DNA of 64,000 bases from Streptomyces aquilus (GCF_003955715.1 NZ_CP034463.1:9424001-9488000), one strand, 5' to 3'; counted from the stretch's first letter, positions 1 through 8,753 are shown. A program made the numbers and translations. Notes: generated by a model not told the origin, from the sequence alone.

Positions 1-389
1 GCGCGGTCCTCGGCGGTGAGGGCGCCGGTGGCCGTGCTCAGGGCCTCTCGGTCCAGGTCCTCCGCCTCCTGGTGGCGGGAGCGGCCCGCGTCGGTGAGAG
101 CGAGCAGGTGGGCGCGACGGTCGGTGGGGTGGGGCAGCCGGGCCACGAGGCCGTCCCGTTCCAGGGCGTCCACCAGGCTGGTCGCGGTGCGGGCGGCGAT
201 GCCCATCAGGTCGCTGAGGTCGCGCATCCGCATGGGTTCGGCGGTGTGCGCGAGGAAGCGCAGGGCACGCAGCCGCGCCACGGAGGTGCCCTTCTCGGCC
301 AGCCGTCCGTCGACGTAGGTCCGCAGCCGGTGGGTGGTGGCGAACATCTCGTCGATCAATGGATCGCTGCTGCCCGGTACGTCCCTCAC
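1..389 (-). CDS. MarR-family transcriptional regulator (C-terminus beyond window)
   Basis: Reading leftwards, about 129 codons are present and the 3' end lies outside the window. A winged-helix MarR core is visible: a recognition segment MGIAARTATSLVDALERDG and then the wing motif LPHPTDRRAHLLALT, which matches the family's DxRxxxLxLT signature. I chose the GTG at 389 because AGGAG lies 7 nt upstream of it; an internal ATG at 347 has no such site. The gene is divergent from an MFS exporter. The palindromes between the two are the likely binding site, so it probably represses the exporter and itself. The family is clear; the ligand is unknown. Confidence 0.85.
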   Translation of the reverse strand, partial: MRDVPGSSDPLIDEMFATTHRLRTYVDGRLAEKGTSVARLRALRFLAHTAEPMRMRDLSDLMGIAARTATSLVDALERDGLVARLPHPTDRRAHLLALTDAGRSRHQEAEDLDREALSTATGALTAEDR

Positions 390-533
390 CGTGGCGCTCC
401 TGTCGTCGTCGGCTTGTCTTCTCGGGCCACAACTGCTGTGCGCCGCGTGTCCGTTCCTATCGCATGCGGGCGGCGGGCCGTCGGCCGACCGGCCGTCCCG
501 GTGCGGTGGAAGGGCTCCAAGAAACACTGAGGT

Positions 534-556
534 TACTCAAACTGAGTATGCTCAGT
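534..556. promoter_or_regulatory. Nested palindromes, putative MarR operator
   Basis: Two overlapping perfect inverted repeats are present: TACTCA-AAC-TGAGTA (534-548) and ACTGAG-TATG-CTCAGT (541-556). They end two bases before the exporter's GTG at 559 and lie between it and the divergent MarR gene. A bound dimer would cover the exporter's translation start and probably its promoter. Assignment to this MarR protein is by position only. Confidence 0.6.
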
Positions 557-558
557 AT

Positions 559-1989
559 GTGTCCGTACGCCTCAACCAGCGCATCGTCGTCCCCGTCGTC
601 TGTGTCGTCACCGCGTTCATGTCCATCGTGGACGGAGCCGGGACCACGGTCGCCCTGCCCTCCATCGGACGGGACTTCGGGCTCGCCACCGCGGGCCTCG
701 ATGCCGTCGTCGTGGTCTACCCCGTCTGTGTCGGCCTGGCCGTCCCCGTCTCGGCGTGGCTCGGGGACCGCTTCGGCGGCCGGAGCACGGTGCTCGTCTC
801 GTTCGCCGTCTTCACCCTCGCCTCGGGACTCTGCGGCGCGGCCGGGTCGCTCGGCGAACTCGTCGCCTGGCGCGCCCTCCAGGGACTGGCGGCCGGCATT
901 CTGCTGCCGGTCACCGCCGCCTTGCTCTACCGCACCTTCAGCCTGTCCGAGCAGGTCAAGGTCTCCCGCTACATGATCATCCCGCAGCAGGTGGCGCCCG
1001 CCCTGGCTCCGATGGGGGCGGGCTGGCTCGTCGACCACATGTCGTGGCGCTGGGTGTTCTACGCCAACCTCCCGATCGGCGTCGCGGTCCTGGCCTTCGG
1101 ACTGCTCTTCCTGGACCGGCACCGGGACCACGTCCCCGGCCGTCTCGACGTGCCGGGCCTGGTGCTCACCGCGTTCGGCACCGCGGGGCTGATGTTCGGA
1201 GTGAGCGAAGGTGCCGAGATGGGCTGGGGGAGCCCGCCGGTGCTGGCCGGGCTGATCGGCGGCGGGGTCCTGCTGACGGCGGCCGTGGTGGCCGAACTGC
1301 GGGTGCCCGAACCGGCCCTGCGGGTCCGTCTCTTCGCCGACCGGCTCTTCCGCGACACCAACATCACCGCGTTCATCGGCTTCATCGGCTTCATGGGGGC
1401 GATGTTCCTCGGCCCGCTCTTCCTCCAGGAGGGCCTGGGGCTGAGCGCCTGGGAGTCCGGTTCCGCCACCTTCGCCGAGGCTCTCGGCGTCCTGCTCACC
1501 GTCCAGCTCGTCGGCCCGCTCTACGCGCGGGTCGGTCCGCGCCGTATCGCGGGCTGCGGGCTGCTCGGGGTGGCGATGGTGCTGGTCGCCTTCTCCCGGC
1601 TGGACGCGGAGTCCTCGCTGTGGGCGTTCCGGGGGTTGATGTTCCTGCTCGGCGCGGCGATGGGCGGGGTGTTCATGCCGACCACGGTCGCCTCGTTCAC
1701 CGCCATAGCGAAGGCCGACGTCTCGCACGCCTCGACCCTCAACACCGTCGTACGGCAGGCCGCCAACGCCGCCGCGCCCGCCGTGGTGACCGTCGTACTG
1801 GCCTCGGCCACCGCGGTCGGCACGGGCGCCGACGCCCATCCGCCCGTCTCCGCCTTCCAGCACGCCTACCTGGTGCTCGCGGCCGTCTCCGCGGTCGCCG
1901 CGCTCTTCGCCTTCACCATGCCGGACCGCGCGGCCCGCGTCGCCGCGTCGGCCCAGCCGGCCGGCCGGCGCGAGGCGGTCGACGCGTGA
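559..1989 (+). CDS. MFS drug exporter, DHA2-like (EmrB/QacA type)
   Basis: The 476-residue membrane protein has at least a dozen hydrophobic segments. After the first of these come the motifs DGAGTTVALPSIGRDFG and WLGDRFGGR, the family's loop 2-3 signature. The first membrane helix starts a few residues after the GTG at 559, so the much longer upstream reading frame is not needed. No ribosome-binding site stands close to this GTG, and the MarR palindromes run up to it; a leaderless transcript is possible. Proton-driven export of small toxic molecules is the family role. Divergence from a MarR gene suggests induction by the exported compound. The substrate is unknown. Confidence 0.85.
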   Translation: MSVRLNQRIVVPVVCVVTAFMSIVDGAGTTVALPSIGRDFGLATAGLDAVVVVYPVCVGLAVPVSAWLGDRFGGRSTVLVSFAVFTLASGLCGAAGSLGELVAWRALQGLAAGILLPVTAALLYRTFSLSEQVKVSRYMIIPQQVAPALAPMGAGWLVDHMSWRWVFYANLPIGVAVLAFGLLFLDRHRDHVPGRLDVPGLVLTAFGTAGLMFGVSEGAEMGWGSPPVLAGLIGGGVLLTAAVVAELRVPEPALRVRLFADRLFRDTNITAFIGFIGFMGAMFLGPLFLQEGLGLSAWESGSATFAEALGVLLTVQLVGPLYARVGPRRIAGCGLLGVAMVLVAFSRLDAESSLWAFRGLMFLLGAAMGGVFMPTTVASFTAIAKADVSHASTLNTVVRQAANAAAPAVVTVVLASATAVGTGADAHPPVSAFQHAYLVLAAVSAVAALFAFTMPDRAARVAASAQPAGRREAVDA

Positions 1990-2067
1990 CGGCGCACCGA
2001 GCGCGAAGGGTGGCCGGCGCGGACCTGTACGCAGGGTTCCGAGCCACCACCAGGACCGCCGCACCCG

Positions 2068-3384
2068 TCAGGCGAGCGTGACCTCCACCGGCAGCTTCTT
2101 GATGCCGTTGACGAAGTTGGAGCGCACCCGCGGTACGTCTCCGACGAGCCGGATGTCGGCGAGCCGGGGGATGAGCTCCTCGAACATGATGCGGATCTCG
2201 GTGCGGGCCAGCAGGTTGCCCAGGCACAGGTGGGGGCTGCCCTTGCCGAAGGTGACGTGGTCGTTGTTCTGCCGGGCCACGTCGAAGTCGTAGGGGTTGC
2301 CGAAGACCTCCTCGTCGCGGTTGCCGGAGGCGTACCACATGACGACCTTGTCGCCCTCCTTGACCTTCTTGCCGCCGAGTTCGACGTCACGGGTGGCGGT
2401 GCGGCGGAAGTGGTAGACGGGGGAGGCCCAGCGCAGGAACTCCTCGACCGCGGTCGGGATGAGGGACGGGTCCTCCTGCAACCTCGCGAGCTGCTCGGGG
2501 TGTTGCAGCAGTGCCAGCATCGAGTGGGTGATGGTGTGCCGCGTGGTCTCGTTGCCGGCGACGACCAGGAGCAGGAAGTAGTTGTCGAAGTCCTGCGGCG
2601 AGAGCGGGACGCCGTCGCGCGGGGTGGTGTTGACCAGCTTCGACACCAGGTCCGTGCCGGCGCCGCCGCGCCGCTGCCGCGCCAACTCCCGGCCGTACTC
2701 GAAGACTTCGAGGGAGGCGGGGGAGCGGAAGGGCAGGTCGCGGTACTGCTCGCTCTCCGCGCTGTGCAGCAGCACGTCCGCGTAGTCGGGGTCGGTGTTG
2801 CCGATGATCCGGTTGCCCCAGTCGATGAGCTGCTGGTTGTCCTCCGGCGGGACGTCGAGGAGGCGGGCGAGGACGTTGATGGGGAAGTCCGCGGAGACGT
2901 CGGCGACGAAGTCGAAGGTCCCCTTGGCGAGCGCCGCGTCGAGGGTCTTCGCGGTCAGGCCGCGCAGGAAGTCCGTGTAGCTGTTGATGACGTTCGCGCC
3001 GAACTGGCGCTGGATGACGCTGCGCAGGGCGCGGTGGCGGACGCCGTCCAGCTCCAGGATGGAGGCCCGCTTCTTGATCTGGTCGTCGTCGACCTCCTCC
3101 AGGTTCACGAACCGGGTGGAGGTGAAGGTCTCGGCGTCCCGGTCGACGCGGGCGATGTCGGCGTGCCGGGTCACCGACCAGAAGCCGGAGTTGGGCACCT
3201 CCTCCGGCTGCCAGTGCACCGGGTCCTCGTGGCGCAGGGTGTGGAACATCCGCCACGGGGTGACCCCGTCGGCGAAGTTGTCGAGGTCGGCCAGGTTGAC
3301 GTGCGCCAGCGGCAGGGGTTCCTGGAGGCGGGCGCGGAGTTCGTCGGCGTCGGTGGGGGTGACGGGAAGGGCGGGGCTGTTCAT
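2068..3384 (-). CDS. Cytochrome P450 (CYP125/CYP142-like group), island copy A
   Basis: This 438-residue soluble P450 has the classical parts: I-helix AGNETTRHTITH with the acid-threonine pair, the ExxR helix EEFLRW, and the heme loop FGKGSPHLCLGN with the proximal cysteine. The ATG at 3384 is preferred over one at 3399 because GGAGA precedes it at a usual distance. It follows the glutamine-synthetase-like gene on the same strand after 44 nt, so the two probably share a transcript. Electrons would come from the ferredoxin and reductase encoded divergently at 5041-6452. Resemblance to steroid/terpenoid-oxidising CYP125-like enzymes is my impression; the substrate is more likely set by the surrounding catabolic island. 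Confidence 0.9.
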   Translation of the reverse strand: MNSPALPVTPTDADELRARLQEPLPLAHVNLADLDNFADGVTPWRMFHTLRHEDPVHWQPEEVPNSGFWSVTRHADIARVDRDAETFTSTRFVNLEEVDDDQIKKRASILELDGVRHRALRSVIQRQFGANVINSYTDFLRGLTAKTLDAALAKGTFDFVADVSADFPINVLARLLDVPPEDNQQLIDWGNRIIGNTDPDYADVLLHSAESEQYRDLPFRSPASLEVFEYGRELARQRRGGAGTDLVSKLVNTTPRDGVPLSPQDFDNYFLLLVVAGNETTRHTITHSMLALLQHPEQLARLQEDPSLIPTAVEEFLRWASPVYHFRRTATRDVELGGKKVKEGDKVVMWYASGNRDEEVFGNPYDFDVARQNNDHVTFGKGSPHLCLGNLLARTEIRIMFEELIPRLADIRLVGDVPRVRSNFVNGIKKLPVEVTLA

Positions 3385-3428
3385 GGTGGTGGTCTCCATC
3401 GGGCGTACGGCGGGAAGTCCTGGGTGGC

Positions 3429-4781
3429 TCAGAGGTGGTGGGCGTACTCGGTGAACTCCCAGTCGGTGACGTGCCGTCCGAAGCGTTCGACCTCGTTGCG
3501 CTTGTAGGAGAGGTAGGAGGCGGTGAAGTCCTTGCCGAGGAGTTCGGTCAGGTCGCTGTCCGCCTCCAGGGCGTCCAGCGCGGCGGACAGGTTCATCGGC
3601 AGCAGGGCCGCCTTGGCGGTGTCGTAGCCGTATCCCTCCAGTGGCGCGGGAGGCTCCGCGCCGGCCTGGATGCCGAGCAGGGCGGCGGCGAGGGTGGCGG
3701 CGATGAGCAGGTAGGGGTTGGCGCTGGCGTCGCCGAGCCGCAGTTCGAGTCGGGCTCCCGAGCCGCGCTCGGGCGGGATGCGGACCATGGCGCTGCGGTT
3801 GTCCAGGCCCCAGTCGATCAGCCACGGGGCCAGGGTGTCGGGGCCGAAGCGCCGGTAGGAGTTGACGGTCGGGTTGGCGAGCGCGGCGAGGGCCGGGGCG
3901 TGGGCGAGGATGCCCGCGATGGCGTGCCGGGCGGTGGCCGAGAGGCCGTACGTCCCCGCGGGGTCGTCGAAGGCGTTGCGGCCGTCCTCGTCCTCGCAGG
4001 ACAGATGGAGGTGGAAGCCGGAGCCGCCGGCGTCGTTGAACGGCTTGGCCATGAAGGTGGCCAGCCGTCCTTCCCTGCGGGCGAGTTCCTTGACCGCCGC
4101 CTTGAAGCGGAACGCGCGGTCGGCCGCCGAAAGGGCTTCGCTGTGCGTCAGGTTGATCTCGAACTGTCCGCCGTCGAACTCGTGGTTGCCGCTGAGGGTG
4201 CCGATGCGCAGGTCCCGCAGCAGGCGCAGAGTGCGCAGGAGGTGGTTGTCGGGGTCGGCGCGCAGCCCGGCGGTGTAGACGACACCGGCATCACGCGCGT
4301 ACCGGCGCCAGCCGCCGCTCGCGGGGTCCGTCTCGCACAGGAAGTACTCCAGCTCGGGTCCGACGACCGGCCGCAGTCCCTGGTCCTGGCAGCGGGCGAG
4401 GACCGCACGCAGCAGGTCACGGGGTGATTCCGGGGCGGGTGCGCCGGTCGCGGGGTCGATGACCTCGCCGAGGCAGGCGGCCACGCCCGGCTCCCACGGC
4501 AGTGCGACGAGCGTGCCGAGATCCGGTCGTACGGCGATGTCGGGCAGCCCGGCGTCGAGCCCGCCCGCGACCGGGACCACGTCGCCCTGCGGGCTGGTGT
4601 GGTAGACGGCGCGACAGAAGGCGAGCCCGTGCTCGCAGGCGGCGGGCAGGTGGTCCAGGAGGACGTCCCGGGCCCGTTCGGTGCCGATCAGGTCGGGATA
4701 GGTCACCCGGACCACGTCGATCCCCTCGGCGGCGAGCCGCTCCATGTGCTGACGGATGTCCGGTGTGGTGGATGCGCTCAC
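3429..4781 (-). CDS. Glutamine-synthetase-like amine gamma-glutamyl ligase
   Basis: The 450-residue protein belongs to the GS superfamily. It has the metal and ATP-binding motifs VGPELEYFL, NHEFDGGQFEIN, FMAKPFNDAGGSGFHLHLS and the arginine/glutamate motif RIPPERGSGARLELRLGD. It is shorter than housekeeping GlnA, as in PuuA/GlnA3-type enzymes that join glutamate to amines. I chose the GTG at 4781 because GGAG lies 6 nt upstream; the longer frame to 4850 has no site. It leads a minus-strand operon with P450-A. A PuuC-like dehydrogenase, a PuuD-like hydrolase and a permease nearby support a role in gamma-glutamylating an amine substrate. From memory, GS-like genes also accompany P450 operons for secondary amine use in mycobacteria. 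The substrate is not shown by sequence. Confidence 0.85.
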   Translation of the reverse strand: MSASTTPDIRQHMERLAAEGIDVVRVTYPDLIGTERARDVLLDHLPAACEHGLAFCRAVYHTSPQGDVVPVAGGLDAGLPDIAVRPDLGTLVALPWEPGVAACLGEVIDPATGAPAPESPRDLLRAVLARCQDQGLRPVVGPELEYFLCETDPASGGWRRYARDAGVVYTAGLRADPDNHLLRTLRLLRDLRIGTLSGNHEFDGGQFEINLTHSEALSAADRAFRFKAAVKELARREGRLATFMAKPFNDAGGSGFHLHLSCEDEDGRNAFDDPAGTYGLSATARHAIAGILAHAPALAALANPTVNSYRRFGPDTLAPWLIDWGLDNRSAMVRIPPERGSGARLELRLGDASANPYLLIAATLAAALLGIQAGAEPPAPLEGYGYDTAKAALLPMNLSAALDALEADSDLTELLGKDFTASYLSYKRNEVERFGRHVTDWEFTEYAHHL

Positions 4782-4809
4782 CGATGGCTCCTCGGGCGCT
4801 GGGGGTGTT

Positions 4810-4823
4810 GTTTGGTGCCAAAC
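4810..4823. promoter_or_regulatory. Palindrome GTTTGG-TG-CCAAAC
   Basis: This is a perfect 6-2-6 inverted repeat, 29 bp upstream of the GS-like start. A related copy, GTTTGA-AG-CCAAAT, lies at 4917-4930, and inverted GCCAAACG/CGTTTGGC arms occur before the permease. It could be a second operator class in the island, perhaps for the MarR protein at 21159, but the regulator is unknown. Confidence 0.45.
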
Positions 4824-4869
4824 GGTATGGCCGGCTTCATGGCCCCGCAAGAGGGTGTCCCCAAAAAAT

Positions 4870-4883
4870 TATCCGCATGGATA
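4870..4883. promoter_or_regulatory. Operator-like palindrome TATCC-GCAT-GGATA (copy 1)
   Basis: This perfect 5-4-5 inverted repeat lies between the divergent GS/P450-A and ferredoxin/reductase operons. The same arms with a different centre recur at 11382-11395 and 20501-20514, each before another operon of the island. It is probably bound by one or both TetR proteins encoded at 10649 and 20568. Confidence 0.65.
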
Positions 4884-4916
4884 GGTATTGACCAGGGGGA
4901 GGAGCGTGCCTACTTT

Positions 4917-4930
4917 GTTTGAAGCCAAAT
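4917..4930. promoter_or_regulatory. Imperfect palindrome GTTTGA-AG-CCAAAT
   Basis: This is a variant of the element at 4810-4823, on the ferredoxin side of the same divergent intergenic region. The outer bases differ but the TTTG/CAAA arms are kept. Its function is inferred only from recurrence. Confidence 0.35.
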
Positions 4931-5040
4931 GAGTCAGGGTCCCGGAACTCCGAACCCTGGGCCGGGGGCCCGGTCGTCCACGGCCGGGCCCTCTTCTTCC
5001 CCCTCCCCGCCCGACGCCCCCACTCCCTGGAGGACCGGCC

Positions 5041-5229
5041 ATGAAGGTCGTCGTCGACATGAACAAGTGCCAGGACCACGGACAGTGCGTCTTCGCCGCC
5101 CCCGACGTCTTCCACCTCGACGACAACGGCCGCCTGGCCTACGTCAGCGACCCCGACGACGCGCTGCTCGACGAGGTCGAGGAAGCCGCCGACGTCTGCC
5201 CGCTCCAGGCCATCCGGATCGAGGCCTGA
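5041..5229 (+). CDS. 3Fe-4S ferredoxin, P450 electron donor (copy A)
   Basis: The 62-residue protein starts at the ATG following GGAGG. Cluster ligands are seen as CQDHGQC near residue 10 and the later CP in ADVCPLQAI. A histidine sits where a 4Fe-4S ferredoxin would have its second cysteine, which is typical of actinobacterial P450-partner ferredoxins. The ferredoxin reductase gene begins two bases after its stop codon. It should carry electrons from that reductase to one or both P450s. Confidence 0.92.
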   Translation: MKVVVDMNKCQDHGQCVFAAPDVFHLDDNGRLAYVSDPDDALLDEVEEAADVCPLQAIRIEA

Positions 5230-5231
5230 CC

Positions 5232-6452
5232 ATGAGCGCACGCATCGTGGTCGCCGGCGCCTCGATGGCCGGCCTCCGCGCCGCCGAGCAACTGCGCGCG
5301 GCCGGCTGGACCGGCGCGATCACACTGATCGGCGACGAGCCGCACATGCCCTACAACCGGCCTCCCCTCTCCAAGGAGGTCCTGGCCGGCAAAGCCCCCT
5401 TCGAGTCACTGGCCTTCCGCCCCCGCGCCAGCGTCTCCGACGTCGAATGGCGCCTCGGCACCAAGGCCGTCGCCTCCCGCCTCTGCGAGCGCGTCGTCGA
5501 ACTCGACGACGGCGAGGCGCTCTCGTACGACGGACTCGTCGTCGCCACCGGCATGCGCCCCCGGCGCCTGAACTGCCCCGGCCCGCGCACCGGCCGCCAC
5601 ACCGTGCGCACCCTCGACGACGCCCAAGGACTGCGCGCGGCCCTGACCCGGCCCGGCGCCCGCGTCGTCGTGGTCGGCGCGGGCTTCATCGGCTGCGAGG
5701 TCGCCGCCACCGCCGTGGGACTCGGCGTCACCGAGGTCACCGTCGTCGACCCGCTGCCGCTGCCCATGGTCGGCCCGCTCGGCGAGCAGCTGGGCCGCGC
5801 GCTGCTCAAGCGGCACGAAGAGCGCGGAGTGCGCTTCGTGCTCGGCACCGGCGTGACCGGCTTCGAGGGCGAGGACCAGGTCACCGGGGTCGTGCTGTCC
5901 GACGGGACGGTACTGCCGGCCGACGTCGTCGTGGAGTCGGTCGGCTCCCTGTCCAACGTCGAGTGGCTGGACGGCAACGGCCTCGACCTCACCGACGGCG
6001 TCCTCACCGACGAACTGCTGCGCGTCGGTGGCCGTCCGGAGGTCGTCGCGGTCGGCGACGTCGCCCGCTTCCCCAACGCCCGCTACGACGGCGTCCCCCG
6101 CCGCGTCGAGCACTGGTGCATCCCCACCGACACCGCGAAACACGCGGCGAAGGCACTCGTCGCCCATCTCACCGGCGGCGAGAGCGACTTCGCGCCGTTC
6201 GCCCCGCTGCCCACCTTCTGGAGCGACCAGCACGAGTTCCGCCTCCAGTCCTTCGGCGCACCCGCGCTCGGCAGGGACGACGTCCGGGTGCTCGACGGTG
6301 ACCTCGGCGGCGATGTCGTCGCCGGTTACCACAGCGCCGGCCGCCTGGTGGGCGTCGTCGCCCTGGGCGGACCCGCCGCCGCGTCCAGTGCCGCCCGCTA
6401 TCGCGCCGAACTGCTCAAGCAGCCCGCCCTCACTGCTCAAGGAGCCCCCTGA
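5232..6452 (+). CDS. FAD-dependent ferredoxin reductase (NAD(P)H)
   Basis: The 406-residue flavoprotein begins at the ATG at 5232, within two bases of the ferredoxin stop. It carries an N-terminal FAD motif VVAGASMAGLRAAEQL, the PYNRPPLSKE segment, the central NAD(P)H site VVVGAGFIGCEVA and the second FAD motif VVAVGDVARFPN. This architecture matches putidaredoxin-reductase-type enzymes. It is the only reductase of this kind in the island, so it probably serves both ferredoxins and both P450s. Confidence 0.92.
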   Translation: MSARIVVAGASMAGLRAAEQLRAAGWTGAITLIGDEPHMPYNRPPLSKEVLAGKAPFESLAFRPRASVSDVEWRLGTKAVASRLCERVVELDDGEALSYDGLVVATGMRPRRLNCPGPRTGRHTVRTLDDAQGLRAALTRPGARVVVVGAGFIGCEVAATAVGLGVTEVTVVDPLPLPMVGPLGEQLGRALLKRHEERGVRFVLGTGVTGFEGEDQVTGVVLSDGTVLPADVVVESVGSLSNVEWLDGNGLDLTDGVLTDELLRVGGRPEVVAVGDVARFPNARYDGVPRRVEHWCIPTDTAKHAAKALVAHLTGGESDFAPFAPLPTFWSDQHEFRLQSFGAPALGRDDVRVLDGDLGGDVVAGYHSAGRLVGVVALGGPAAASSAARYRAELLKQPALTAQGAP

Positions 6453-6454
6453 TC

Positions 6455-7258
6455 ATGACCGTTCGCGGATTCCTCCACCCCAAGACGGCGACCGGCGCCG
6501 CCTCCCTGATCCCCTCCCCGCCCTGGCGCTACTCCGGTGACCTGCTCACCGTCGAGTACCGCACCGACCCCGCACGCGTCCGCGAACTCCTGCCCGAACC
6601 TCTGGAGTTGGCCGACGAGGACCCGGGCGCCGTGGCGTTGATCTGGGCCGACTGGCAGTCCTGCTCGGCCGACGGCGGCGAGCTGCTCGACCCGGTGCTC
6701 TCCCAGTACAAGGAGGCCTTCGCGGTCGTCCGCTGCCAGTACCGGGGGCAGACCTACTCGCGGTGCGTCTACATCTGGGTCGACAAGGACTTCGCCATCG
6801 CGCGGGGCCTGCACCAGGGTTATCCGAAGAAGCTCGGCTCGATCCACCAGACGCGCCCGCACCCCTACGGGCCCGCCCCGCGCATCGAGGCCGGGGCCCG
6901 CTTCGGAGCGACGCTCGCCGCGGCCGACCGGCGCCTGGCCCAGACGGTCGTGACCCTGCGCGAGCCGTCGGAGACCAACGGGTTCGTCAACGGCCACCCG
7001 ATGGCCCACCACCGCTGGCTGCCCTCGATCGAGAAGGGCAAGGGACTCGCGCTCGACGAGCTGATCGAGTCCGGCGCGGCGTCCTTCGAGGCCGGACAGG
7101 CGTGGCGCGGTGACGCCGAGCTGGAGCTGTTCGAGGCCCCCACCGAGGAACTGGCCCGGCTGGAGATCCGCGAGCCGATCGCCGCCTACTACCGGCAGGT
7201 CGGCGTCGTCTGGGACGGCGGACGTCTGCTGGAGTCCGGCATGTCCGGCGCCGAGTGA
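6455..7258 (+). CDS. Acetoacetate-decarboxylase-superfamily enzyme
   Basis: This 267-residue protein starts two bases after the reductase stop. It keeps the motif GYPKKLGSI; in true acetoacetate decarboxylase this lysine pair includes the Schiff-base lysine. Members of the superfamily also do aldol, retro-aldol and dehydration chemistry on keto acids. In this operon it sits before the meta-cleavage enzymes, where classical pathways have an isomerase, hydratase and aldolase that I do not find here. A role on a ring-cleavage product is therefore plausible. Family assignment is firm; the reaction is inferred. Confidence 0.8.
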   Translation: MTVRGFLHPKTATGAASLIPSPPWRYSGDLLTVEYRTDPARVRELLPEPLELADEDPGAVALIWADWQSCSADGGELLDPVLSQYKEAFAVVRCQYRGQTYSRCVYIWVDKDFAIARGLHQGYPKKLGSIHQTRPHPYGPAPRIEAGARFGATLAAADRRLAQTVVTLREPSETNGFVNGHPMAHHRWLPSIEKGKGLALDELIESGAASFEAGQAWRGDAELELFEAPTEELARLEIREPIAAYYRQVGVVWDGGRLLESGMSGAE

Positions 7259-7289
7259 CCCCCACCCCGAGAAGACCTGGAGACCGGAC

Positions 7290-8753
7290 ATGACCGACCA
7301 CACCCTCACCGTCGCCGGGGTCTCCGTCGACACCCGGCACTGGATCGGCGGCGAACGCGTCGCCTCCGGCGAGACGTTCACCGACGTCTCACCGATCGAC
7401 GGCAGCGTCATCGGCGAGATCTCCCGCGGTACGGCCACGGAGGCCGCGGCCGCCGTCGCCGCCGCCAAGGCCGCCTTCCCCGCCTGGGCCGCCACCCCGC
7501 GCGCCGAGCGCGCCCGCATCCTGCACGCCGTCGCCGACGGCGTCGAGAAGCGGCTCGAAGAACTCGCCGTCGTCGAGACCACCGACAACGGCGCCCTGCT
7601 GCGCTCGCACCGGCGCGGTGTCATGCCGCGCGTCGCGCACAACTTCCGCTTCTTCGCGGACTGGCTGCTGAAGCTGGACCACGAGGACTTCGAGACCCGC
7701 GGCCACACCAACCACGTCAGCTGGGACCCGGCGGGGCCGTCGGTCCTCATCACCCCGTGGAACGCGCCGCTGATGCTGGCGACCTGGAAGGTGGCCCCGG
7801 CGCTGGCCGCCGGGAACACGGTGGTCCTCAAGCCCGCCGAGTGGTCCCCGCTGACCGCCTCGCTCCTCGCCGACATCGCCGCCGAGGCCGGACTGCCCGC
7901 CGGTGTGCTCAACGTCGTCCAGGGCTATGGCTCCGAGATCGGCGACGCCCTCACCTCGCACCCGGACGTGCGCCGCATCAGCTTCACGGGCTCGGTGCCG
8001 ACCGCCCGGCGGATCGCCGCCTCCGCCGCCGCGAACCTCACCCCGCTGAGCCTCGAACTCGGCGGCAAGTCCCCCCTGTTGGTGTTCGCCGACGCGGATC
8101 TGGACCTCGCGGTCGACCTCGCGGTGGAGCAGTACGACAACGCCGGACAGGTCTGCCTCGCCGCCACCCGCCTCCTCGTGGAGGAGTCGGTCGCGGAGGA
8201 GTTCACCAGGCGCTTCGTCGACAAGGCGAGCACATTGAAGCAGGGCGACCCGCGAGACGAGGCCACCGACATCGGCCCCACCGTCCACCCCCGCCAGCTG
8301 GAGAAGATCGACGGCTTCGTGCGGCGGGCCGTGGCGGCCGGGGCGCGGGCGGTCATCGGCGGCCGGCGCAAGGACGGCCAGTACTACGCGCCGACCCTGC
8401 TGACGGAGGTCGCCCAGGACTCCGAGATCGTCCAGGAGGAGGTGTTCGGTCCCGTCCTGACGCTCCAGACCTTCACCACCGAGGACGAGGCCGTCCGCCT
8501 CGCCAACGACACCCGCTTCGGCCTCGCCGCCACCCTCGCCACCGGCGACCACGAGCGCGCCGCACGCGTCACCGCACGACTCGTCGCGGGCACCGTCTGG
8601 GTCAACTGCTTCTTCGTACGCGACCTCCAGGCCCCCTTCGGCGGCTCCCGCCACTCCGGCGTCGGACGCGAGGGCGGCACCTGGAGCTTCGACTTCTACT
8701 GCGACCTGAAGAACACCGTCACCGCCCCGAAGGGATGGAAGGACCATGGGTGA
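7290..8753 (+). CDS. hpaE: Aldehyde dehydrogenase, HpaE-like (5-carboxymethyl-2-hydroxymuconate semialdehyde dehydrogenase)
   Basis: The 487-residue NAD-dependent aldehyde dehydrogenase has the substrate/cofactor motif ITPWNAP, the general-base glutamate in LELGGKSP and the catalytic cysteine in AGQVCLAATR. Its last 8 nt overlap the extradiol dioxygenase gene. Placement directly before an HpaD homologue and an FAH-family gene is what supports the HpaE role, oxidising the semialdehyde made by ring opening. Sequence alone would also allow a related semialdehyde. Confidence 0.8.
   Translation: MTDHTLTVAGVSVDTRHWIGGERVASGETFTDVSPIDGSVIGEISRGTATEAAAAVAAAKAAFPAWAATPRAERARILHAVADGVEKRLEELAVVETTDNGALLRSHRRGVMPRVAHNFRFFADWLLKLDHEDFETRGHTNHVSWDPAGPSVLITPWNAPLMLATWKVAPALAAGNTVVLKPAEWSPLTASLLADIAAEAGLPAGVLNVVQGYGSEIGDALTSHPDVRRISFTGSVPTARRIAASAAANLTPLSLELGGKSPLLVFADADLDLAVDLAVEQYDNAGQVCLAATRLLVEESVAEEFTRRFVDKASTLKQGDPRDEATDIGPTVHPRQLEKIDGFVRRAVAAGARAVIGGRRKDGQYYAPTLLTEVAQDSEIVQEEVFGPVLTLQTFTTEDEAVRLANDTRFGLAATLATGDHERAARVTARLVAGTVWVNCFFVRDLQAPFGGSRHSGVGREGGTWSFDFYCDLKNTVTAPKGWKDHG

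Noticed and set aside
457..2064. Long antisense open frame of 535 codons over the MFS gene
   Set aside because: It is rich in Gly, Arg, Glu and His with no domain pattern. It mirrors the GC-biased codons of the real membrane protein on the other strand.
2230..3507. Forward open frame of 425 codons over P450-A
   Set aside because: A Val/Gly/Glu-rich shadow of the P450 coding strand; the minus strand carries all P450 motifs.
4782..4850. Longer start for the GS-like protein
   Set aside because: The extra 23 codons have no ribosome-binding site and would overlap the GTTTGG palindrome; GTG at 4781 has GGAG at the right distance.
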